Source: Hymenopellis radicata (lineage: Eukaryota > Basidiomycota > Agaricomycetes > Agaricales > Physalacriaceae). Taken from it: a stretch of DNA of 64,000 nt. The DNA is taken from assembly GCA_015501595.1 (NCBI GenBank), contig JADNRX010000012.1, forward strand, positions 1-64,000, written 5' to 3'. A model generated the notes under the pieces. That model was not told where the DNA came from. It worked only from the letters and a program-made list of their open reading frames with translations, and did no database searches. Made by a program: the position numbers and the translations under genes. Positions 34,997 to 44,983 of the stretch are shown in pieces; position 1 is the first letter of the stretch; the number at the start of each line of letters is the position of its first letter.

Positions 34997-36157
34997 TTAA
35001 GCGGTGGCGGCAGGAGCAGCAGCGGGAATGCCAGCAGCGTCGGAGGAAGCCTTGCCTTCCTCAGATTCGTCTTCATGGGGGGTGTTGACGGCGATCTTGA
35101 CGGCAATGTTCCTTCCACCGACTTCCTTGCCCTCAAGAGCAGCGATCGCCTTCTTCTGCTGCTCCTCGCTGCCGACGTCGACGAAACCGTAGCCTTTGCT
35201 ACGCCTGGGCTGTCCCCACCGCCTGCGAACAATGCGCGCGGAGACGACTTCGATGTTGGCCTCAGTGAACAGGGCCTTGAGACCATCGTCATCAATGTTG
35301 AAGCCAAGGTTGGCGACAAAGAGCATGGTGGTGGACGGTTCGCCTTCGGGAGCTTCACCTGCAGGGCGCTGTGGGCGGGGCGCCTTTGCCTTTTTCGCCT
35401 TCTTCTTGGGAGCGGCGGCGGCGGCATCGGCAGTTTCACCCTCTGCAGGGGTGGAGGTCTCGGCGCCCTCCGCTGCAGGAGCCTTCTTGTTCTTGCGCTG
35501 CACACGAGTCAGACACGTACGTAAAAGAACAACAGGAGCGCGACGACATACCGCGTTTTTCTTTTTCTTCTTGGGCTTGGCAGCCTCGTCGGTGCCCGCG
35601 GGAGCTGCGGCACCGTCAGTGGCAGCGGCTGCCTCGCCATTGGCTTCTGCCTCTGTGACCTCCCCGGGAACAGCCTTGCTGCCTCGCCTGCCGGGTTTCC
35701 TCTTGGCCTTTTTCTCCTTCCTCTCCTGGTCCTTTTGCTCGGACGGTTTGGCAACCTCAATGATAACCTGCCGACCGTCGAGCTCAGTGTGGTGGAGAGC
35801 CTCGACAGCCTTCTTTGCAGCTTCCTCTGTGGCCAAAGCAACGAAGCCGTAGCCAGCAGAGCGAGTGCCGCGCAAGATTACCTGAGCGGAGAGACTGAAG
35901 AAAAAGTGAGACTCTGTGGCGCGATGGACAAGGCTGTGCAGACATACACGTCGCTTTGAACAGGCGCGAAGAACGCCTTCAACCCCTCATCCGTGGTAGA
36001 ATACGCAAGATTTCCAGCGAAGACCTAAGCAACGATTATTTTCTGTTGGATCAGGGAAAACTGCGAAAAGTACCTTGAAACCAGGTGCTTCTTCCTTTTC
36101 TTGCGTAGCCGGAGGCGCGCCGTTCTGGGGGACTTGGGCGGCGGGGGCGTCAGACAT
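34997..36157 (-). CDS. RNA-binding protein with two RRM domains
   Basis: Four exons (36157-36074, 36024-35948, 35894-35552, 35497-34997) give 334 residues. RRM1 runs from VFAGNLAYSTTDEGLKAFF to the RNP1-like SAGYGFVAL; RRM2 from LFVANLGFNIDDDGLKALF to RNP1 SKGYGFVDV. Between them is a long Lys/Ala/Glu-rich linker with basic patches (KKKKKN, KKKAKKAKAPR) that may be nuclear or nucleolar localisation signals. Overall layout resembles small fungal nucleic-acid-binding proteins such as Gar2/nucleolin relatives or Sbp1, but the exact orthologue is unclear. The Ala/Gly-rich codon use gives long spurious frames on the opposite strand. Confidence 0.86.
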
Positions 36158-37141
36158 TTTGAGGTAGTTGGTGGGATTTAGTCGAGAGCAAAGCTGGGGA
36201 GCCTGATGAACCGGTTGTTCTTGTCAGTGAAAGGTTAAAGAGCGACGACAGGCCCGAAATCTTTAAATGCAGTCACAATCAGCCAAACAACTCTGCACAG
36301 CCACAGGATTGTCATGGAGACTTGACATGGGAGAAATGAATTTTACTAAGCGCCACAGTCAAAATACACTGCATTAGTTGCGCTGTTTACGCGTGGTACC
36401 ATCGCTTACTCTACGCGCTCCTCCGTGCAATGCAGGTGCAATGCAAGAGGCCTTCCTTCACGGCAATCTCGGCGCATCACGGCTCAAAACTATTTATGGT
36501 TCTCCGGTTCAACTGTCTAGGCTCTCCCGATTCGTTCTTTCACGTCTTGTGCGCGCCCGACACGTCGATTGAAACGTCCGGTCGCCTGAGACACCTCATG
36601 TCCAAGGCTCGTGTTCTATGCATGTTATTCTAAAGAATGTTCTATCCGATGGATTTTGTGTACATTTCAAGTCAGTCCTCCATTCTCCCGTCCACATCTT
36701 ACCTCCGTTATAGCTTTAATCCGAGCCTCCTTTATACAGGTATGAAGCTGTGAAATGCAAGAGCTTTCAGTTTCGGACTGAGCACCTATTATGTGTTTGA
36801 GCCCCGGTGATCGAACGCGCAGTACTTTGCCGACAACCTTGTCGATCTTCTTTCCAAGTTGCCTCCGTGGAAAGAAAACGCGTCCAACGATCCAACGATG
36901 CCATTCTTTGCCCAACTGCACGAATACGAAACTGCTTGGCACCTGTGTCGGGCATGTACATTTCGATGGCCCTGCACTTGACATAAGCCGACGCCAAGCT
37001 TTCTCCAAATATCATCAATATGCGGCGCTGGAAGACATATTTCTCCCTTGTGCTTCTTCCTTCTCTCTGTCTGCGTTGACTCTCAGCGATTTTTTAAATC
37101 GCCCTCACCACTCTTTTTTCCTGTCTCTCATTTGAACACCA
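36158..37141. promoter_or_regulatory. Divergent promoter region
   Basis: About 980 bp between the RRM gene (minus) and the first GH128 gene (plus). Both promoters should lie here. The last 100 bp before 37142 are pyrimidine-rich with CTTCTTCCTTCTCTCTGTC. No further gene is supported. Confidence 0.4.
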
Positions 37142-38573
37142 ATGGCCAACAAGTTCATCAACCTGCTAGCGGCAGCCACACTCGCTGTTGTCGCCTGCTC
37201 GTACGGTGTTCAACCTGGCGCTGCACTGTCTACTGGGCACGCCCACGGCGACGTCTTTGCCCGTGGACACAGCCTGCGCAGCTCTGACACCTCCGTCTCG
37301 CGCAAACGTTCTGCGCGCGCTCGTCGCGCCGACAGCTCGGTCTGCAAAGTTCGCGCCGAATCTTCTTCTAGTTCTACAGACATTGCAACGACTTCGACGA
37401 AGAAGAAGCAGCAGCCTACTTCGACTTACGTTGAGGTCACCTCGACCTCTAAAGCCCCTGCGGAGACCACGGCTGCGAGCCTAACTGGTAGCGGTAAAAG
37501 CAGTGGCAGTGGTAGCAGCGGCGGTAGTAGTGGGAGCTACAACGGAGGCTCCGTCAACACCTCGGGAGATTCTCCTTGCTCTAACAAGGTGGGATTCTCT
37601 TGGAACATGGGTGACAGGTCCGAGCTCGCTATCTGGAGTGCTGGTGGTGGACGCTGGTAAGCATTACTACATCACAGCCAACATTTTTACTAACACTCTC
37701 ATAGTGCCTACACCTGGAGCAGCTGGCCCCTTGACACTGCGGCCAATGCTGGTTCCGTCGTTCTGCCTATGCTTTGGGGCAATGACGGTACCAAAATATC
37801 CGAGTTTGAGCAGAACATGCCCAAGTTTAAGGATACCGTGATCCTTGGTTTCAACGAGTATGTTTTCCTCTTATTTCTGAGCTGTACAGCTAACGACATC
37901 CTAGGCCGAACGAAGACTCTCAGTCAAACATGAGCCCCAGTGATGCCGTCGCTTTGTGGTGGAAGTCCATGGAACCCCAGGTCAACAATGGACATCGTCT
38001 TTGCTCCCCAGCCGTCTCTTCCGCTCAAGATGGGTTCCCTTGGATGCAGGAATTCATGTCAGCATGCGAGGGTTGCCATGCATGTTGCTCTCTCCGTTCT
38101 GTCGTTCTCCATATTCATCACATGCTTGTAGATATCCTGCGTTTCGACCCATTGGTACGGAACCAGTGCTCAAGAGTTCATTGCCTACCAGCAGAAGTTC
38201 TTGGACGAGTTCGGTCTTCCCCTTCTGGTTACCGAGTTTGCATGCCACGTTCGTGTTTCCGCTTCATCTGACGTTAATGCGTGAAGCTTATAAGTTTACA
38301 GGATTTCGGCGGTGGTGCCGATTGTGATGATGACGACGCCTGGAATTTCCTCAAGACAACCACTGCATGGCTCAACAGCGAGTCCCGAGTTTGGGGCTAC
38401 ATGGCATTCGGTATGTGATCGCCTGCAGTGCATGCAACTCTGATCGGAAATTGACCAAATGACCAGGCTCTCTGGACAACATGGTTGGCGTCAGCGCTGC
38501 TGACCAACTGCTCGATGTTAGCACCTACGAGCCTAATAGCCTAGGCTGGGCATACCTCGACAGCAGCTTCTAA
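37142..38573 (+). CDS. Secreted GH128-type glycoside hydrolase, copy 1
   Basis: Six exons (37142-37656, 37705-37857, 37905-38079, 38132-38248, 38302-38410, 38467-38573) give 391 residues. A signal peptide (FINLLAAATLAVVACSYG) is followed by a likely Kex2 site at RARR, a Ser/Thr/Gly-rich linker with possible O-glycosylation, and the catalytic core. GH128 landmarks are YTWSSWP, VLPMLWG, the acid/base Glu in GFNEPNE, STHWYGT and the nucleophile Glu in LVTEFAC. GH128 enzymes cleave beta-1,3-glucan; some mushroom members act in cell wall remodelling. The third intron begins with GC (inferred from protein continuity and the paralogue). It forms a tandem pair with the next gene. Confidence 0.88.
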
Positions 38574-39175
38574 ATTTATTGGACTTCATTTCTAGATTCG
38601 TATTGCGCTTTTGGCATCTATGATATCCTTACAGCGTATGCATAGATTAATTGTTTCCATTACACCCGGTCTGTATGTAATGGAGGTCATTCGACGGTTA
38701 TCTGGTGCCGCGCTTATTGGACATAGTGAACTTGAGCAGCACTCCTGCCTGGCAGGTACCAAGTGTTGTGGCTGACATTTACCTCCTCAATCACTGGCCT
38801 TGTGGCGTGGGTCCAAACGTTCTTGATCCGTGACCGTGACATTAGTAGCATTTTTCTCCCTTTCTAGGCCGCAGCAGTCCATCCGCAGCCCTTGATGATG
38901 CCTGCAAATCATTTGTGTATCCATGTGTATAAAGGTTCACAAGTTCTCCTCCGAGTTGATATTTCTCTATTCGGCTCCTCGCGAGTGACGTCTACATTCA
39001 GTTAGCTCGTTTTGAAGCATCTCCTGTCCGTCTTAACCCCCTTATCTTGGCAACACTGACCGCTTTAGGATGTTTCAATCGTTCCTTTAAAGCTGGCGTC
39101 AACTTCGCATCCCTTTCCTTCCCATCTTGCTACCGTCCACCACTCCTTTCCCCAGTCTCTCTTTTACACTTGCTA
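38574..39175. promoter_or_regulatory. Intergenic spacer between GH128 paralogues
   Basis: About 600 bp separating the two tandem GH128 genes. It should hold the terminator of copy 1 and the promoter of copy 2. The part near 39100-39175 is CT-rich (CCTTTCCTTCCCATCTTGC, CCCAGTCTCTC), as upstream of copy 1. No gene is seen. Confidence 0.4.
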
Positions 39176-40507
39176 ATGCCTGGCAAATTCTTCAATCTGC
39201 TGGCGGCAGCAACCCTGGCTGTCATCGCTTGCTCGTATGGCCCAGAACAGGTCGTCGCGGTCTCTCCTGACTCGCACGCCGACGTGTTCGCTCGTCATGG
39301 CACTCACCACGACTTGACGAAGAAGATGAAGCGACACGCCCGGCGCGCCGACTCCACCAAGTGCAGAGTTCGGGATTCGTCGACCTCGTCAACGGCGTCC
39401 TCTGCTGCTGCCTCCTCGTCCGCGTCCGCCTCCAGTGGTAGCGGCTCCGGCTACAGCGGCAGTAGTGATAACACCTACGTTGCTCCGCCGAGCTCCTCCA
39501 ACACGTACACCGGTGGTTCTGGCGGTGGTAAGGGGTGCCTGGCCTGGCCCAATGGCGATACAGGTAACCTTGCTCAGTGGAAGACATCTCACGTCTCTTT
39601 GTGAGTCTTCACTCGTGGAACGATTGGGATTGTACTGACTTAGATTAGGATGTACACCTGGAGCAGTTGGCCCGTTCCTGGTGCATCCGCTGCTGGGTTC
39701 AACGTTATTCCTCAGCTTTGGGGCGATAAGGACATCTACGACTTCACCCAAAACATAGGAAAATATACCACACCGACTTTGGTCTTGGGCTTCAACGAGC
39801 GAGTAATTTTGCTTGACAAGCTTTTGTCTCTCTGACCACTCTCGAATGTAGACCCAACGAGTCTGGACAATCCAACATGACCCCCGATCACGCCGTAGAG
39901 CTTTGGTGGCAATACATGGAACCTCAGAGGGCTAATGGGCACAAACTCGTGTCCCCTGCTGTCTCTGGGTCTCCCGAAGGCTTTGAGTGGATGAAGTCGT
40001 TCTTTTCGAAATGCAACGGCTGCCATGTACGTTGTGCTCCTTTCTCTGGAAACTTCTTATGAAATGTTCTCGCTAGATTGATATGGTTGCTACCCATTGG
40101 TACGACGTCAAAGCTGACGACTTCATCGCATACCAGCAGAAGTACCACGATCAGTTCGGCCTCCCCATCATTGTCACGGAGTTCGCTTGCCAGGTAAGCT
40201 CTAGATAACGGCACGAGGACGCTCACTTACGATTGCTCCACTTCATCAGAACTTCAATGGAGGCGCGCAGTGCTCTGAAGGCGATATCTGGAATTTCATG
40301 GCCCAGGTTACTGGCTGGATGGACAGCACCGACTGGATCCTTAACTACTGCTACTTTGGTAAGCCTCGACTCGTCGCTGGGAGACGAAGTGCTGACAGCG
40401 ATAAAGGCGCTATGCATGATATGTTCAACGTGAACTACGCCAACCAGTTGATGGGTTCTGACGGCGGCCCCAATGCGTTAGGATATCGCTTCATCAACGG
40501 CCACTGA
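39176..40507 (+). CDS. Secreted GH128-type glycoside hydrolase, copy 2
   Basis: Six exons (39176-39600, 39649-39798, 39852-40026, 40077-40193, 40250-40358, 40407-40507) give 358 residues. The start was set by alignment with copy 1: FFNLLAAATLAVIACSYG matches its signal peptide. A Kex2-like HARR site, a shorter Ser/Gly linker and the same catalytic core follow: YTWSSWP, GFNEPNE, ATHWYDV and IVTEFAC, giving the two expected Glu residues. Exons 3, 4 and 5 have identical lengths in both copies (175, 117, 109 nt), as expected after tandem duplication. The second intron begins with GC instead of GT. A beta-1,3-glucan cell wall role is inferred from the family. Confidence 0.88.
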
Positions 40508-40885
40508 TCGTCTCAACAACATACATCTCGCATGCGCATCTAATCGCCTTGGCTCTCAGTCAATACTGCTGGCGTATCTCTGATACATACCCTCTATTTA
40601 ACATACCAACATCTTCATGTTCTTATTATGTAGCCTGTGGCTCCGGGCTGATTGGTTCGTTCTCTATGCTTCTCCCTATGGCAGTACAAGTCCCTGTGTT
40701 TCTTGATCCACATGTCCGTGTTTATCTTCGTTAAATTCAATGACGCATGAACAGTTCGCGTTGAGTGCACAGCCACTCGGGTACTAAAAATAACCTTCCT
40801 TGAACTTACCTCGCTCCCGCTTTCCCCGGCTTCTTCCACAACGTCGATCTCTGAACATAATCTTCGCGGGTCACTGTACAGTAAC
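40508..40885. other. Intergenic spacer
   Basis: About 380 bp between the second GH128 gene and the AhpD-like gene, both on the plus strand. It contains AT-rich sequence after the stop and pyrimidine-rich sequence (CTCGCTCCCGCTTTCCCCGG) before the next start. No gene is seen. Confidence 0.4.
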
Positions 40886-42073
40886 ATGGCGAAATTGCCA
40901 CCTTCGATTAAGCGCCTGCTTACACTTCGTAATCCCAACCCTCTTCCTAGTCCATCAGCTGCCCGCGTTCGTCAAGTTTTGTCATCGACCTATCAAGATG
41001 CAAAGTTCCGAAACGCTGAGACCGGGTGGCTTGTCTTATCTGTATTGTGACCGTTTTAGAAGTACTCGAACTATCTTTTAATTCAAGCACTAGACATGCA
41101 CCCTTCTGACGCTCAATCGCCCGCCAACTTTTGGTCACTTGTACCGCTTTCTTGCGGAGACTGACGAGGCTAGTGGCACCCGTGGAGCGGCGTTACAGGA
41201 CACCGTGAACAAGGTCGCCCTTATTCGAGAGGCCGCGCTAAAGAGCACGATCTTTGTCGGTGTCCCTCGGGTATGTGGGCTCTTATCGAGATTGCCCTCG
41301 ATTTACGACATTCGAGGACGTTTATTAATTCGATATATCTGCAGGTCATTCTATCTCTGGCCGCATTAAATGACGTCTTGGACGAGGATGTCAAGTCCGA
41401 ATTGAGGACATCATCCCGCAGGTATGACCGTGTATCCACCGTGTTTTCTCGGGTCCTATTCACGGGCGTTTAAAAATCTATTGCACGTCAGAGTCGCCAC
41501 CTCCGAGAACATCGAATCGACTGTTGTGCGGGGAAAAGCTCTTTGGGACTCCATCTATGCTCCTCACGCTGACAAACTGCACGACAAATTGGGAGGTTAT
41601 CATCCGGATTTCATTAGTGAGTACGCACTTTGTTTGCATCCGATTCGCAGATGTGCAACGTTTTACTCCTTGTGAAATGATATACGGCTTTCCCTGTACT
41701 TGAATGAGCCTGATACTAATGTATTTCGGTAGCATTCATTATACAGGCCTATGGGGCTGTCCTCGCTCCTTTACCGGGCGGATTGAAAGCCTTCAACGAC
41801 ACGAGCACCATCACGGATCCAGACCAGGGGAATCTAAGTCGCGCACTTGGTTCCGTCGTCGGAATTGCATGCTTGCGAGCCGAAGAGCGCGTAGTTCCCC
41901 AACTTACCAGCCACGTCTTCGGTCTTCTCAAGGCCCGCGACGTTGAGAACCAAAGCATTGAGGATGCCTGGCTGTCCGGTGATGAGGGCACGGAGTGGGT
42001 CATCCGCACCATCGACACCATAGTCGATGGAGTAACGGCAGAAGACGCGACTCAGGAGAAATCAAAACTTTGA
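40886..42073 (+). CDS. AhpD-like (carboxymuconolactone decarboxylase-fold) protein
   Basis: Five exons (40886-41041, 41094-41270, 41345-41421, 41492-41616, 41733-42073) give 291 residues with all junctions in frame. The sequence is mostly helical: KVALIREAALKSTIFVGVPR resembles the AhpD helix that carries the active site in other members, followed by KALWDSIYAPHADKLHDKLG, YHPDFITFIIQAYGAVLAP and SVVGIACLRAEERVVPQL. I see no CxxC pair, so it probably lacks the peroxidase-type redox centre. A basic N-terminus (KLPPSIKRLLTLRN) might direct it to mitochondria. The family assignment rests on remembered resemblance to fungal proteins annotated this way. Confidence 0.6.
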
Positions 42074-42179
42074 ACGCGGACGGGTCTTGTGATACTCTTA
42101 TGACGTCCAATAGTATGCGTATTGTAAAATTCAACTGGATCTTTTGATGGAAAGACGTGTGTACGTGCGTGAGGGTGTA

Positions 42180-42208
42180 CACGATGCATGCCGTGGACAT
42201 GCATCGTG
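42180..42208. terminator. Perfect 11-bp hairpin after the AhpD-like gene
   Basis: CACGATGCATG (42180-42190) and CATGCATCGTG (42198-42208) are exact reverse complements with a 7-nt loop, 107 bp past the stop codon and inside the probable 3' UTR. It could affect 3' end formation or mRNA stability, or be a protein-binding palindrome. Eukaryotic terminators do not need hairpins, so the label is provisional. Confidence 0.4.
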
Positions 42209-42464
42209 CCTCGAAGGATTTCATCCGGGTCTCCTTCCCTGCCTCGCGAAAACCACGAGTTCAGAGCGTTCTCGCTATCGATGAGATGTCGAACCGGCTA
42301 TCAGTATTGCAAAATACAGCAATTTCAACGCGAATATAATACAAGTGTACAGAATGCTAAAAGTTTAAAAAATGTATGCGTCAATATATCGTACACCGAC
42401 GGGATCCCTTTCTCGATATGCTCGCAATGTCCTAGCGCTACACCTTCCTCGGAGTCAATGAATA

Positions 42465-43280
42465 TCACGACAAGTTGAACATCGCGCAGAATCGATACAA
42501 CATTGCAGTAACGGTGACCATATCCATGATAGGTGGATGCATCTGAACAAGGCGTTGAATCAGGTCCCAGGAGAGAACAACACGCTAAAAGCCTACCACC
42601 GTCCCTGATCCAGCAGCTCGAATGAAATGAAGTTCACCATACACGTCGCCAATCTGGTAACGCGTGGGGCGTGTCGGGCGAAAAAAGGCGATGACGTTCC
42701 CGTTGTGGTCTTGTAACTGGAAACAGGGAAGGGCTCGCGGTGAGACAACAAGTCGGAGCGATGAAAGGAATTTGAACTGACAACTATGTCCGAACCAGTT
42801 GTACTAGGACGCCAGACATAGCGTTGCCCGTCAGGCCCATTAAACGTCCGCGAACCCTGCGTGGATGCGTTTAGATCTTCGGAGACGACAAGCGAGACGA
42901 GTACTCACGTATATTGGGCCCGCAGCGACGACGTCAGACATGGCGAGAGTGTTCTGAAGAGGGTGAGCATGGAACAGTGACGGCGAAAGATCTGCGGTAC
43001 CTTGCCCATGATGAGACGACCTAGGCCACCGTTGTTAGCCCATTCAAGCTTTGCCACACGGTCTTCTTTGTTGGCACGGATCGCCCTCCATAGAGTGGTG
43101 GTGGACTGTCCGTTGGTTTGGATAACAGTCTACAAAAGCGGAATGTTAAGAAGCATAAAAACGCGTCAAGGGCTCTTCATATACCTGGAAGCGATATAAC
43201 ACGCCCCACGAGTTGAAAAGCTTGCTCTCCCGGGGATCCTGGTTGGTCCAGGAGAGAATGTCGTCGGCGGGAGTAGCCAT
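42465..43280 (-). CDS. DUF6593 domain protein, second member
   Basis: Six exons (43280-43185, 43129-43001, 42953-42909, 42856-42782, 42716-42597, 42542-42465) give 180 residues. It begins MATPADDILSWTNQDP and has the DUF6593 order: a first strand pair (SWGVLYRFQTVIQTNGQ), a Trp-centred segment (TTLWRAIRANKEDRVAKLEW), then SRTFNGPDGQRYVWR, the turn DHNGNVIAFFRP, and a C-terminal hydrophobic strand (MDMVTVTAMLYRFC). It is clearly diverged from the member at 30119-30871. Such proteins are abundant in Agaricomycetes and of unknown function. It converges on the AhpD-like gene with about 390 bp between stop codons. Confidence 0.78.
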
Positions 43281-44352
43281 TCGTGAGAAGGTAGGTAGAG
43301 AAGGAGAAGGTATTCGATGCGGAAGAGCGTGAGGGAATAAGAGTAGTGGCCCGAGGCCTTTATACTCGGAGGCAGGTCAAATTGGTAAATTATCATGTTG
43401 AATCTTTGGTGGTCTTGGTGTGACGTGCAAACATCGATCGGGAACGTGGAAACCGCGACAAGATAAAGACGAGTGCAGCCTCCTCATGTTGAAGAAGCTA
43501 AGGGCTGGTACATGGATGGTCAGTGGAGCGAGAGTCCGATTGAAGGTACGAATACACTGATCGAACGGGCCATACGAAGCAAAAGGGTAAGCGCTGGAAT
43601 TCTCGCCGTGTGACATTGTAGCTTTCAGTGAGGCCGGAATGAACCGAGGACTTTGTCGACATCACTGTATTCGAGCGGTGTATCAAAGAGTGGCCACATG
43701 AGAAAGCGAACGACTGTAACGCACATTGTACCACGACGGTAATCGCCATTGGGGAGAATCTCCTGCGCATGGGGCCATCTGCTTTAGGCAAGTCGGGTTC
43801 GAAATCGTGGTTTCAATGACTTGAACGTGTAAGCTGTATCCGATCCTTGGGACAGGACGAACACTCAGTGACGGTATTACTGAATTCGGCTCCTGTGAAG
43901 AGATGATAAGGCTAGATTCCCCGGCAAGCCACACTGGAGTCCGACTTCTCAGTGAAAAACGAGGCATTGAAAGTAGTTTTGGCACGGAAGAGACATTCCA
44001 GGACAGCGAGGGTCGCAGAATCCCACTACCAAAAAGGAAAACCCGGTACTTGTTCTCGGAAAACTCGACGCAGAAAGGTAACAAGGTCTTGATTCCAAGG
44101 AGAACACAGAAGTCTAATCCCGAGCCATGAACCTAGTTGTTGCGCTGTGAAAGACGAGGGAGAACGAATGGGAATATCCCCCAACGGTCCCGATAATAAA
44201 TAATGTCATTAATGATCTACTGAAGTGCTAGGCACCGACACCAACCAAGTCCTAACGGAGAAGACAGTGTAATCAAGCCTGATTGAAGCTGCGTCGAGTA
44301 GATAAGATATAAGAATCTGCATTTAATGAGAAAAGTGGCGCTCACGAGGTGT
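43281..44352. other. Intergenic region, no gene recognised
   Basis: About 1.07 kb between two minus-strand genes. Two minus-strand open frames (43498-43791 and 43683-44084) have no recognisable motifs and unsupported splice sites, so they are left out. The left end must contain the promoter of the DUF6593 gene. Confidence 0.4.
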
Positions 44353-44849
44353 CTATGGAACAACCCGGACACCCAACGATTTTGCAGAACCAACTACCAT
44401 CCTTGCTATGGACTCGAGTGGAAGATGTTTCATGTGGTCGTCGGAGTGTTTTATTTTGGCGATCTCGTAGATATGCTTGAGGCTGACTGTGCCGTTGAAG
44501 ACATGGCCTGGCTTGCCGGTGCCCATTTCGATGCCGGCCGCTTTTTTCAGAAAGTACGTGGTGGCCGGCGTTTTTGTGACAAAGTAAAAGGTGCGATCTG
44601 GGCGCACGTATATGGAGGTCGGAATCGGTGTTCCAGGGGCTATGTGGGCCGTACGGGCGTTGAACTCTTTGCAAAAGTCCATAGACTTGACACCGCGAGC
44701 ACCTAGTGCGGGACCGACTGGAGGTGTTGGCGCGGCCTTTCCCGCACCAATGAGGAGGCGCTGCATAGATAAATGTGAGAAATGTTGAAGTGAGTAGGCA
44801 ATATAGTAAGAAACCGTACAACAAATTGATCCTTGGCCTGTGCCGCCAT
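44353..44849 (-). CDS. Mitochondrial ribosomal protein uL11m
   Basis: Two exons (44849-44820, 44760-44353) give 145 residues, the size of bacterial L11. After the short first exon (MAAQAKDQFV), the protein reads RLLIGAGKAAPTPPVGPALG, the signature of the L11 N-terminal domain, then GVKSMDFCKEFNART. The linker and C-terminal rRNA-binding domain follow (IYEIAKIKHSDDHM, IARMVVGSAKSLGV). It belongs to the mitoribosomal stalk base, the factor-binding site. It diverges from the aminopeptidase gene, start codons 135 bp apart. Confidence 0.93.
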
Positions 44850-44983
44850 CGTGGTTTAAAGAGAAGAAGGATCACCCAAAACGGAAGTCAGCTGATCGAG
44901 GGCGACGAATGTTACGTCACGACGCCTGAACGGGCGAAGACACGTACTGAGGCTCGCGACGCCCTTGACTACCTACTACCACC

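Noticed and set aside
35196..35852. 218-codon plus-strand frame opposite the RRM gene
   Set aside because: Ala/Ser/Phe-rich antisense shadow of the Lys/Ala/Glu-rich linker; no independent motif.
43498..44084. Two overlapping minus-strand frames between the DUF6593 and uL11m genes
   Set aside because: No motifs, and joining them gives no coherent protein.
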